Counted from the first letter of the stretch, positions 1-5,837 are shown. The stretch is DNA of 5,943 nt from an uncultured Lachnospiraceae bacterium (GCA_948665105.1 CAPNGW010000164.1:1-5943); one strand, 5' to 3'. A program made the numbers and translations. Notes: generated by a model not told the origin, from the letters alone.

Positions 1-1
1 C

Positions 2-766
2 TCTGTGGATGAAAATACAAAGCTGGAGCTTAAGGAGCTGGAAGAAAAGCAGCATTTCACTCAGCCACCGGCCCATTACACGGAGGCGTCCCTGGTTAAG
101 GCATTGGAGGAGCTTGGCATCGGGCGGCCCAGCACCTACGCTCCCACCATAACCACCATCCTGGCCAGACGGTACGTGGCCAAGGAAAATAAAAATCTGT
201 ATGTGACGGAGCTGGGGGAGGTGGTCAACGCCATCATGAAGGACGCCTTCCCCACCATTGTGGACCATCAGTTTACGGCCAACATGGAATCTCTCCTTGA
301 CAAAGTGGAGGAGGGAAATGTGAGCTGGAAGACCATTGTCAGCAATTTTTACCCCGATCTGGAGGAGGCGGTAAATGCCGCCGAGAAGGATTTGGAGAAG
401 GTGAAGCTTGAGGATGAGGTGACAGATGTCATCTGCGATATCTGTGGACGAAATATGGTTATAAAATACGGGCCCCACGGACGGTTTTTGGCCTGCCCTG
501 GCTTCCCGGAATGTAAGAACACCAAGCCTTATCTGGAGAAAATCGGTGTTCCCTGTCCAAAATGCGGCAAGGAGCTTGTGCTTAAAAAGACGAAAAAGGG
601 AAGAAAATATTTCGGCTGTGAAGACAATCCCACCTGCGATTTCATGTCCTGGCAGAAGCCTTCTCAGGAGAAGTGTCCGGACTGCGGCGGATACATGCTG
701 GAGAAGGGAAACAAGCTGGTATGTGCGGACGGAGCCTGTGGATACGTGACAGCAAAAAAGAAATAA
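2..766 (+). CDS. topA: DNA topoisomerase I, C-terminal part (5' end outside window)
   Basis: Type IA topoisomerase that relaxes negative supercoils by single-strand passage in the nucleoid. Only the last 254 or so codons are present; the reading frame is open to the window edge, so the GTG at 5 is an internal valine codon, not the start. Counting from that valine, residues 17-49 carry the strongly conserved family segment HFTQPPAHYTEASLVKALEE followed by GIGRPSTYAPTI. The catalytic tyrosine and TOPRIM domain lie upstream and cannot be checked. The C-terminus holds three four-cysteine zinc ribbons: C144/C147/C164/C170, C184/C187/C205/C211 and C224/C227/C240/C245, ending in a lysine-rich tail. 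These ribbons are the usual DNA- and RNA-polymerase-contacting tail of bacterial TopA. No hairpin with a T-run follows the stop, so read-through into codY is likely. Identification is secure. Confidence 0.97.
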   Translation, partial: SVDENTKLELKELEEKQHFTQPPAHYTEASLVKALEELGIGRPSTYAPTITTILARRYVAKENKNLYVTELGEVVNAIMKDAFPTIVDHQFTANMESLLDKVEEGNVSWKTIVSNFYPDLEEAVNAAEKDLEKVKLEDEVTDVICDICGRNMVIKYGPHGRFLACPGFPECKNTKPYLEKIGVPCPKCGKELVLKKTKKGRKYFGCEDNPTCDFMSWQKPSQEKCPDCGGYMLEKGNKLVCADGACGYVTAKKK

Positions 767-783
767 TTATCCCATATAGAACG

Positions 784-808
784 AATTTTACGAAAATATC
801 AGAAAATG
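784..808 (+). promoter_or_regulatory. Two overlapping CodY-box-like operators upstream of codY
   Basis: The published CodY box is AATTTTCWGAAAATT. Positions 784-798 read AATTTTACGAAAATA and positions 794-808 read AAATATCAGAAAATG; each matches 12 of 15 positions. They are offset by 10 bases, about one helical turn, and overlap by 5. They end 12 bases before the -35 hexamer of the codY promoter. Overlapping CodY boxes are a known operator form in Bacillus, and codY autoregulation is known in several Firmicutes. That these sites are bound here is inferred; the DNA is AT-rich, which makes near matches easier to find. Confidence 0.6.
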
Positions 809-820
809 ATGAAAAGATTA

Positions 821-849
821 TTGAACAGGCATGGAAAGTGTGATAGAAT
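821..849 (+). promoter_or_regulatory. Vegetative (sigma-A) promoter of codY
   Basis: A -35 element TTGAAC (821-826) and a -10 element TAGAAT (844-849) are separated by 17 bases, and the -10 is preceded by TG at 841-842, giving an extended -10. Transcription should start near 856, leaving a leader of about 38 bases. A third, weaker CodY-box-like sequence (847-861, 11 of 15 matches) overlaps the -10 and the presumed start site. codY can therefore be transcribed independently of topA. Confidence 0.78.
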
Positions 850-893
850 TATGAGAAGATAAAGGAAAACGTGAATAATCTGGGAGGTATGCC

Positions 894-1673
894 ATGAGCG
901 TTCAGTTATTGGATAAGACAAGAAAAATCAACAAATTGCTTCACAACAACAATTCCTCCAAAGTTGTCTTTAACGATATCTGCGAAGTTCTGACAGAGAT
1001 TCTCGATTCCAACATTCTGGTTATCAGTAAGAAGGGTAAGGTATTGGGAGTCAGCAAGAGTCAGCAGATAACGGAGATAACGGAACTGATTACCGACGTG
1101 ATGGGAGGCTTCATTGACGGGCTGCTGAATGAACGTCTTCTTGGAATTTTATCCACCAAGGAGAATGTGAATCTTCAGACACTGGGCTTTGAGGCCGGGG
1201 ATATTCAGAAGTACCGCGCCATTATCACACCCATCGACATTGCCGGAGAGCGGCTGGGGACACTGTTTGTGTACCGGCAGGAGGAACAATACGATATTGA
1301 CGATATTATCTTAAGCGAATATGGGACCACAGTGGTGGGACTGGAGATGCTGCGTTCTGTCAATGAGGAGAACGAGGAGGAGACCAGGAAGATTCACATA
1401 GTCAAATCAGCCATCAGCACTCTGTCCTTCTCGGAGCTTGAAGCCATCATTCATATTTTTGATGAGATGGACGGCAAGGAAGGGATACTGGTGGCCAGCA
1501 AGATTGCAGACCGGGTGGGTATCACCAGGTCGGTGATTGTCAATGCCCTACGGAAGTTTGAGAGTGCAGGGGTGATTGAATCCCGCTCCTCCGGTATGAA
1601 GGGAACCTACATCAAGGTCCTCAATGAAGTGGTGTTTGAAGAGCTGGATAAAATTCGCAAACAGAATGAATGA
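894..1673 (+). CDS. codY: CodY, GTP and branched-chain-amino-acid-responsive global transcriptional regulator
   Basis: Pleiotropic regulator that, when loaded with branched-chain amino acids and usually GTP, binds CodY boxes and represses amino-acid, transport, virulence and often motility genes during nutrient plenty. The protein has 259 residues, the family length. Residues 1 to about 155 form the N-terminal GAF sensor (KTRKIN at 8-13, GERLGTL at 118-124, EYGTTVVGLEMLR at 142-154). A glutamate-rich linker follows, then the winged helix-turn-helix at about 178-245, containing VASKIADRVGITRSVIVNAL and the wing segment GVIESRSSGMKGTYIKVLN, nearly identical to the Bacillus form. The ATG at 894 is preceded by GGGAGG (882-887) with a 6-base spacer. 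From a recalled alignment, the isoleucine-contacting Arg61 of B. subtilis CodY falls on Thr63 here, and the loop holding its Phe98-Pro99 is about seven residues shorter, so ligand recognition may differ. It has its own promoter and terminator and lies directly upstream of the flagellar operon. Confidence 0.98.
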   Translation: MSVQLLDKTRKINKLLHNNNSSKVVFNDICEVLTEILDSNILVISKKGKVLGVSKSQQITEITELITDVMGGFIDGLLNERLLGILSTKENVNLQTLGFEAGDIQKYRAIITPIDIAGERLGTLFVYRQEEQYDIDDIILSEYGTTVVGLEMLRSVNEENEEETRKIHIVKSAISTLSFSELEAIIHIFDEMDGKEGILVASKIADRVGITRSVIVNALRKFESAGVIESRSSGMKGTYIKVLNEVVFEELDKIRKQNE

Positions 1674-1710
1674 TACGGATGATAACAGGATGAAAGACAC
1701 GGATGGTATA

Positions 1711-1752
1711 AGAGGGAAAGGATTTCCATATTTGGAAGTTCTTTCCCTTTTT
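1711..1752 (+). terminator. Strong intrinsic terminator after codY
   Basis: Positions 1713-1728 pair without interruption with 1733-1748 (16 base pairs, two of them G-U), around a 4-base loop TATT. The two flanking bases 1711-1712 can add one A-U and one G-U pair with 1749-1750. The 3' arm runs into TTTTT at 1748-1752. No T-run exists on the other side, so it acts only on + strand transcripts. It should separate the topA-codY transcript from the flagellar operon. Confidence 0.92.
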
Positions 1753-1776
1753 CTTCCATGATATAGTGCGTGTATC

Positions 1777-1831
1777 GACAAAAAAATACAATATGGTGTA
1801 AAAAAAACAAAAAAGGCTTGTATTTTTTGTC
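1777..1831. repeat. A-tract inverted repeat flanking the upstream part of the flgB promoter
   Basis: The left arm 1777-1791 reads GAC, seven A, TACAA; the right arm 1818-1831 reads TTGTA, six T, GTC. They are reverse complements except for one extra A in the left arm, and are separated by 26 bases. The right arm contains the -35 element of the flgB promoter. The repeat lies upstream of the expected transcription start, so it would act as DNA, not as RNA. A regulator site is possible; chance pairing of A- and T-runs is the alternative. Confidence 0.5.
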
Positions 1832-1845
1832 AGAAACTTTATAAT
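1795..1845 (+). promoter_or_regulatory. Sigma-A promoter of the flagellar operon with an UP-element-like A-tract
   Basis: A perfect -10 hexamer TATAAT (1840-1845) is preceded at 16 bases by TTGTAT (1818-1823) as -35. The segment 1800-1814 just upstream is almost pure adenine (eight A, C, six A), as in an UP element bound by the RNA polymerase alpha subunit. The earlier A-run at 1780-1786 is centred about 20 bases (two helical turns) from the first of these, so the region is probably curved. Transcription should begin near 1852. No sequence resembling a sigma-28 flagellar promoter is seen, which fits an early flagellar operon. Confidence 0.75.
1825..1839 (+). promoter_or_regulatory. Weak CodY-box-like sequence inside the flgB promoter
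   Basis: TTTTGTCAGAAACTT matches the CodY box at 11 of 15 positions, including the central CAG and most of the right half. It lies between the -35 and -10 elements, where a bound protein would block polymerase. CodY represses the equivalent fla/che promoter in B. subtilis, which makes the site plausible, but the match alone is weak. Confidence 0.3.
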
Positions 1846-1911
1846 AGAATAGAAAAGGAATTATAACATGCGGTTTTAGGCTTCGCTTAACCGGGAATAG
1901 TTCGGGAAAGA

Positions 1912-1926
1912 GTACAAGGAAAGGGG
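1912..1926 (+). promoter_or_regulatory. flgB ribosome site overlapping a CsrA-like binding sequence
   Basis: Positions 1912-1920 read GTACAAGGA, matching the first nine positions of the CsrA SELEX consensus RUACARGGAUGU; the last three differ. The AAGGA-AAGGGG stretch at 1916-1926 is also the purine-rich ribosome site of flgB, with AGGGG (1922-1926) 7 bases before the ATG. Two further GGA triplets sit upstream in the leader at 1894-1896 and 1905-1907, the first inside a short potential hairpin. CsrA-type repression by covering the ribosome site is inferred; no csrA gene lies in the window. Confidence 0.4.
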
Positions 1927-1933
1927 TCATTTT

Positions 1934-2323
1934 ATGATTAGTTCAAACCTGTATGATTATATCAATGTACTGGACAAGGCGGCGGATGCGGGCTGGATGC
2001 GCCAGGGGATTATCAGCAATAACATTGCCCATCAGGACACGCCGGGCTATAAGAGAAAGGATGTGCGGTTTGAGAGCATTCTGGAGCAGGAGTTGGGCAA
2101 AACCCAATATACCTCTCTGGATAAGAAGGTGAAGAATTTACATATGAGCCATCTGAATGCCCAGGTGTATACGGATTATCCAGGTTTTTCCTACCGTGTG
2201 GACAAGAACAACGTGGACCCGGAACAGGAATACGTACAGCTGGCGGCGGCTCAAATTACCTACAACGCGCTGGTGGACAGTATGAACGAAGAATTCGGAA
2301 GAATCAAGAGTGTTATTAAATAG
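1934..2323 (+). CDS. flgB: Flagellar proximal rod protein FlgB
   Basis: Structural subunit of the proximal rod of the flagellar basal body, exported through the flagellar type III apparatus and assembled on FliE above the MS ring. The 129-residue length is typical. The hallmark flagellar rod motif is seen at residues 29-48, with NNIAHQDTPGYKRKDVRF, and the C-terminal assembly helix is at about 91-126 (NNVDPEQEYVQLAAAQITYN and the following NALVDSMN). As expected for this export route there is no cleaved signal peptide. The ATG at 1934 has AGGGG 7 bases upstream and a leader of about 80 bases from the predicted promoter. It is the first gene of the operon, followed by flgC after 15 bases. Confidence 0.97.
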   Translation: MISSNLYDYINVLDKAADAGWMRQGIISNNIAHQDTPGYKRKDVRFESILEQELGKTQYTSLDKKVKNLHMSHLNAQVYTDYPGFSYRVDKNNVDPEQEYVQLAAAQITYNALVDSMNEEFGRIKSVIK

Positions 2324-2338
2324 TAGAGGAGCGGCAGT

Positions 2339-2782
2339 ATGATATTTCAATCTTTTAATATTAATGCCTCCGGCATGACAGCCCAGCGATTCCGCATGGA
2401 CATCATTTCGGAGAATGTTGCAAATGTGAACACCACAAGACGGGCGGAGGACGGTGAGACATACCGGAGAAAGGTGGTTACCTTCGCAGAGAAGAGGGTG
2501 ACGCCATTCACAAAGGTGCTTCAGAATACCAGAGAGGCATATATGGGCAATGGCGTGAAGGTTACTTCCGTGCGGGAGGATACAGAGACGGATTTTATCA
2601 TGAAATATGACCCGGCTCACCCGGATGCGGATGAGAACGGTTATGTGTCCTATCCCAATGTGAATATCGTCACGGAGATGACCAATATGATTGATGCCAG
2701 TCGTTCTTATGAGGCCAATGCCACGGCCTTTGAGTCCAGTAAGGCCATGGCCATGAAGGGGCTGGAGCTGGGTAAATCGTAA
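2339..2782 (+). CDS. flgC: Flagellar proximal rod protein FlgC
   Basis: Second proximal rod subunit, polymerising with FlgB and FliE inside the periplasm-equivalent wall zone of the basal body. The product has 147 residues, close to family size. The N-terminal rod motif lies at residues 22-34, reading IISENVANVNTTR where the canonical form is NNIANxxTTR. The C-terminal conserved segment runs from about 107 to 140, with NVNIVTEMTNMIDASRSYEA followed by ATAFESSK, the helix shared with other axial proteins. The start at 2339 is set by AGGAG (2327-2331) 7 bases upstream. The spacing of 15 bases from flgB indicates co-transcription. Downstream there is an unusual 99-base gap with a stem-loop before fliE. 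Confidence 0.97.
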   Translation: MIFQSFNINASGMTAQRFRMDIISENVANVNTTRRAEDGETYRRKVVTFAEKRVTPFTKVLQNTREAYMGNGVKVTSVREDTETDFIMKYDPAHPDADENGYVSYPNVNIVTEMTNMIDASRSYEANATAFESSKAMAMKGLELGKS

Positions 2783-2829
2783 CCCCGGTTTTTTGTGTGT
2801 AAAAGCACATATTTTTGAGTTTCCGGGGT
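2782..2829 (+). other. Intercistronic stem-loop between flgC and fliE
   Basis: ACCCCGG (2782-2788, starting in the flgC stop codon) pairs perfectly with CCGGGGT (2823-2829). Inside it, TGTGTGT (2794-2800) pairs with GCACATA (2805-2811) around an AAAA loop, with two G-U pairs, and is followed at once by TTTTT (2812-2816). The inner hairpin looks like a weak intrinsic terminator or attenuator, and the outer stem like an mRNA-stabilising or processing element. GGG at 2826-2828 could alternatively pair with CCC at 2834-2836. This is the only sizeable gap inside the operon; the other junctions are 17 bases or shorter. Function is inferred. Confidence 0.6.
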
Positions 2830-2881
2830 GAAGCCCAGGGAAAGAAATGAGTTCAGGTAAAAGAAAAAGGAGCGTTTTAAG

Positions 2882-3193
2882 ATGGATGTTTCAGCTTTGA
2901 CAAATATTTCCTCCGGCTACCTTAAGGATATGGTGGAAAACGTATCGGAGTATGAGGGCAGAGACAAAAGCTTTGATAATATTTTACAGTCTGCGGTGGA
3001 TTTGCTGGAAGAGACCAATGATATGCAGAATTATGCGGAGGAAGCGGAGATTCAGTTTGCTCTGGGGTATGCCACCAATACCCATGATTTGCGAATCGCC
3101 CAGGAGAAGGCGAATATTGCCCTGATGTACACGGTTGCAGTGCGGGATAAGGTGCTGGAAGCGTACAAAGAAATCATGAATATGCAGATGTAG
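2882..3193 (+). CDS. fliE: Flagellar hook-basal body protein FliE (MS ring-rod junction)
   Basis: FliE is the adaptor that links the FliF MS ring to the FlgB/FlgC rod and is the first rod-type substrate of the flagellar export gate. The product has 103 residues, the usual size. The diagnostic C-terminal half is clear: residues 33-75 hold NILQSAVDLLEETNDMQNYA and FALGYATNTHDLRIA, and residues 75-102 hold EKANIALMYTVAVRDKVLEA and YKEIMNMQ, matching the family pattern eKA..al...v.vRdKvleAYkEIMnM. The poorly conserved N-terminus is normal. The ATG at 2882 has AGGAG (2868-2872) 9 bases upstream, consistent with strong translation independent of flgC. fliF follows after 16 bases. Confidence 0.96.
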   Translation: MDVSALTNISSGYLKDMVENVSEYEGRDKSFDNILQSAVDLLEETNDMQNYAEEAEIQFALGYATNTHDLRIAQEKANIALMYTVAVRDKVLEAYKEIMNMQM

Positions 3194-3209
3194 CGGCAGG
3201 TGGTAACGG

Positions 3210-4823
3210 ATGAATGAAAGATTGAAGCAGATTCCGGACAAGTTTCTGGAATGGTGGAAAAAATTCAATATAAAGCAGCACGTGCTTATGATAAGCAGCG
3301 TTGCTGTGGTAGTAATCGCCCTGGCTATATTGGGCGCGGTCTTAAGTACGCCGAAGATGGTGATACTGAAGGAATGTGATAACACCAAGGAGGCTTCCCA
3401 GGTGAAGACTCTTCTGGACGAGAACAATATAAAAAGCGAAATCTCCAGTGATGGACTGGTATTTTCTGTCCGGAAGGAGGATGAAGCTACGGCTATCCTG
3501 CTGCTTGGGGAGAACAATATCACTGCCTACGGCATGGAGTGGGAGAATCTTGACAATGTATTTGACGGCGGTTTCAGCAGAACCGAGTCGGATAAGAACA
3601 AGCGGCATCAGCTCTATAAGGAACAGCAAATAGAGCAGATGCTGGAAGCTGTGGCCGTGGTGGAGAATGCCCAGGTGACATTGAACATCCCCCCGGACAA
3701 CGGAACTTTGATTGCAAGGCATGAGGAAAGCTATGCCTGGGTGGTTCTGGACTTGAATGCAGAGATGTCAGAGTCTACAGCCCAGGGGCTGGGCCGGGCC
3801 ATTGCCACTGCTCTGGGCAATGACACCACCGATAACATCACAATTCTCGATTCCGGGGCGAATACCCTCTTTGCCGGCAGAGAGACGGCAAACGGGGTGG
3901 GTACTGCCAGCAATAATCTTGAGATTAAGAACAATGCGGAGATTCAGGTGGCCAATCAGGTGCGGGACGTCATCATGGAGACGAATCTCTACAACAGCGT
4001 TTCGGTGTCTCCCAGTCTGGATATAGATTTTACGGAGACACAGGAGACGAATGAACAGGTTTATACAGATCCCAGCCTGGATGCCCCCCTGCTGAGCCAG
4101 GAGCGCAACTATGAGGCCAATGCGGAGGGTGGCTATCCCATCCAGGCACCCGGCACGGATGGTAATGATGGCACAACCTACGTTACCCCGGACGGGAATT
4201 ACGGAAGCTCCTCTGTTACCGACGAAGAGAAGGTTTATGATAACAGCAGACGGACCACTGTCTCTAAGACCACTGTAGGCAAATATAATGCCGAGACCTC
4301 CTCCATTGCTGTGGTGGCTTCCACCTATCGGGTGTACGACGAGGCACAGATGCGGCGGAGCGGCCAGCTGGATGGAATGACCTTCGACGAATTTAAGGCA
4401 GCCAACGGGGAGAAGATTCGCCTAGAGGTGGATCCGGCCCTTGTTACCACCGTGGCCAATGCTTCCGGTATTCCGGAGGAGAGGATTTCCCTGGTGGCTT
4501 ATGAGGTGCCTATGTTCAACTATGCCTCTGATGGCGGAAGAACCTTCATGGATTATCTGCCTATTATCCTTGCATCCCTGATTATGCTGATGCTGGGCTA
4601 TGTGGTGTTCAGAAGCACCAGAAAAGAACGTGTGGAAGAGCTGGAGCCGGAGCTGTCTGTGGAGGCTTTGCTGGAATCCACCCGTGAAGCACAGGAAGAT
4701 TTGGAGGACATCGGATTTTCCGAGAAATCAGAGATTCGTGTTCTCATTGAGAAATTTGTAGATGACAACCCGGAAGCAGTCGCTTCTCTATTAAGGAATT
4801 GGCTGAATGAAGAGTGGGAGTAA
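3210..4823 (+). CDS. fliF: Flagellar MS-ring protein FliF
   Basis: Membrane protein that forms the MS ring, the base on which the rotor, export gate and rod assemble. The product is 537 residues, normal for the family. There are two membrane segments, at about 24-46 (hydrophobic run after IKQH) and about 447-468 (YLPIILASLIMLMLGYVVF), with the N-terminus and the C-terminal tail in the cytoplasm. Ring-building motifs lie at about 47-220, including KTLLDENNIKSEIS (66-79), AVAVVENAQVTLNIPP (147-162) and AWVVLDLNA (176-184), followed by the beta-collar region. A Gly/Asp/Thr-rich, low-complexity stretch at about 300-345 sits within the collar insertion and is expected to be flexible. The last 35 residues, with EIRVLIEKFVDDNPEAVASL and LLRNWLNEEWE, form the FliG-binding tail. 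The start at 3210 is chosen from AGGTGG (3198-3203), 6 bases upstream. fliG begins 7 bases after the stop. Confidence 0.98.
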   Translation: MNERLKQIPDKFLEWWKKFNIKQHVLMISSVAVVVIALAILGAVLSTPKMVILKECDNTKEASQVKTLLDENNIKSEISSDGLVFSVRKEDEATAILLLGENNITAYGMEWENLDNVFDGGFSRTESDKNKRHQLYKEQQIEQMLEAVAVVENAQVTLNIPPDNGTLIARHEESYAWVVLDLNAEMSESTAQGLGRAIATALGNDTTDNITILDSGANTLFAGRETANGVGTASNNLEIKNNAEIQVANQVRDVIMETNLYNSVSVSPSLDIDFTETQETNEQVYTDPSLDAPLLSQERNYEANAEGGYPIQAPGTDGNDGTTYVTPDGNYGSSSVTDEEKVYDNSRRTTVSKTTVGKYNAETSSIAVVASTYRVYDEAQMRRSGQLDGMTFDEFKAANGEKIRLEVDPALVTTVANASGIPEERISLVAYEVPMFNYASDGGRTFMDYLPIILASLIMLMLGYVVFRSTRKERVEELEPELSVEALLESTREAQEDLEDIGFSEKSEIRVLIEKFVDDNPEAVASLLRNWLNEEWE

Positions 4824-4829
4824 CAGACC

Positions 4830-5837
4830 ATGGCAAATGATGATATGAATGGACTTCAGAAGGCCGCGATTTTACTGATTGCATTGGGGCCGGAGAAGTC
4901 AGCGACGGTATTTAAACATCTGAAAGAAGAAGAAATTGAAGAATTGACTCTGGAGATTGCCAATACCCGAAGTGTTTCTCCCAAGATTAAGGAGGATGTG
5001 CTCAACGAATTCTACCAGGTATGCCTGGCTCAGCAGTACATCGCGGAGGGTGGTATTGGCTATGCCAAGGAGCTTTTGGAGAAGGCTCTGGGACAGGAGG
5101 AAGCGCAGAACGTTATTTCAAAGCTGACGGCCGCCTTGCAGGTGCGTCCCTTTGAGTTTGTGCGCAAGACAGACCCTACCCAGCTTTTGAACTTTATTCA
5201 GGATGAGCATCCTCAGACCATTGCCATGATTCTGTCTTATCTGACTCCGGCACAGGCGGCGCTGATTATCGGCTCCCTGCCTCCGGAGAAGCAGGCGGAC
5301 GTGGCAAAGCGTATCGCTATGATGGACCGGACTTCCCCAGATGTTATCAAGGAGGTGGAGCGGGTGCTGGAACGGAAGCTGTCTTCCCTGGTAAATCAGG
5401 ATTACACCATTGTGGGCGGCGTGGACGCCATCGTGGGAATCTTAAACACCGTGGACCGTGCCACAGAGAAGCACATTATGGAATCCCTGGAAATCGAAGA
5501 GCCCGAGCTGGCCGACGAAATCCGCAAGAAGATGTTCGTCTTCGAGGATATTTTGCTGCTTGACGACCGTGCCATCCAGAGAGTACTTAGGGATGTGGAC
5601 AATAACGACCTTGGTGTGGCCTTAAAGGCGGCCAACGAGGAAGTGCAGAACGTAATCTTTAAGAACCTGTCCAAGCGGCTGGCTGCCATGATTAAGGAAG
5701 ATATGGAATACATGGGTCCTGTCCGTATGAAGGATGTGGAGGAAGCACAGCAGAAGATTGTGGGCATTATACGTAAGCTGGAAGAGAACTCCGAGATTGT
5801 GATTTCACGAGGCGGAGGTGATGAGATCGTTGTCTAA
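4830..5837 (+). CDS. fliG: Flagellar motor switch protein FliG
   Basis: Rotor protein on the cytoplasmic face of the MS ring that takes torque from the stator and sets rotation direction with FliM and FliN. The product is 335 residues, as usual. The N-terminal FliF-binding domain spans about 5-105 (GLQKAAILLIALGPEKSATV at 8-27). The middle domain carries the EHPQ motif at 126-129 (DEHPQTIAMILSYL), the FliM contact surface. A flexible glycine pair lies at 196-197. The C-terminal torque domain, about 200-330, holds MFVFEDI (235-241), DDRAIQRVLRDVD (245-257) and YMGPVRMKDVEEAQQKI (294-310). K234 and R251 sit where the family carries conserved stator-facing charges. Its ribosome site GGGAG (4816-4820) lies in the last codons of fliF, suggesting coupled translation. 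The C-terminus ends in a short glycine-rich RGGGDEIVV tail whose codons also contain the ribosome site and start region of fliH. Confidence 0.98.
   Translation: MANDDMNGLQKAAILLIALGPEKSATVFKHLKEEEIEELTLEIANTRSVSPKIKEDVLNEFYQVCLAQQYIAEGGIGYAKELLEKALGQEEAQNVISKLTAALQVRPFEFVRKTDPTQLLNFIQDEHPQTIAMILSYLTPAQAALIIGSLPPEKQADVAKRIAMMDRTSPDVIKEVERVLERKLSSLVNQDYTIVGGVDAIVGILNTVDRATEKHIMESLEIEEPELADEIRKKMFVFEDILLLDDRAIQRVLRDVDNNDLGVALKAANEEVQNVIFKNLSKRLAAMIKEDMEYMGPVRMKDVEEAQQKIVGIIRKLEENSEIVISRGGGDEIVV
5814..5832 (+). promoter_or_regulatory. fliH ribosome site embedded in fliG, with two candidate starts
   Basis: GGAGGTGAT (5814-5822) is a full complement to the 16S rRNA tail, but its core GGAGG ends only 2 bases before ATG 5821, too close for normal initiation there. 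TTG at 5830 in the same frame is 11 bases after GGAGG. Alternatively the weaker AGG at 5810-5812 would serve ATG 5821 with an 8-base spacer. Confidence 0.5.

Noticed and set aside
5..13. GTG at 5 as a start codon for the first gene
   Set aside because: The frame is open upstream to the window edge and the protein lacks the catalytic part of TopA, so this is an internal codon.
785..797. ATTTT-ACG-AAAAT palindrome as a topA terminator
   Set aside because: The stem is only five A-T pairs with no T-run after it; the symmetry is explained by the CodY-box form.
808..845. Short upstream open frame before codY
   Set aside because: It lies upstream of the predicted codY transcription start and has no good ribosome site.
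1607..1930. Minus-strand open frame spanning the codY end, terminator and flgB promoter
   Set aside because: It crosses a clear + strand terminator, promoter and leader, and its protein is low-complexity Phe/Leu/Ser text generated by A-rich DNA.
1846..1933. Riboswitch (for example cyclic di-GMP) in the flgB leader
   Set aside because: The leader is only about 80 bases and holds two small, partly exclusive hairpins (1871-1893 and 1891-1906); none of the conserved cyclic di-GMP aptamer sequences is present.
2138..2620. Minus-strand open frame opposite flgB and flgC (160 codons)
   Set aside because: It is a shadow of two conserved genes, with a histidine- and cysteine-rich translation lacking family features.
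2984..3523. Long minus-strand open frame opposite fliE and fliF (179 codons)
   Set aside because: It lies opposite two firmly identified genes, its translation shows no recognisable domain, and its composition is that expected from the reverse strand of coding DNA.
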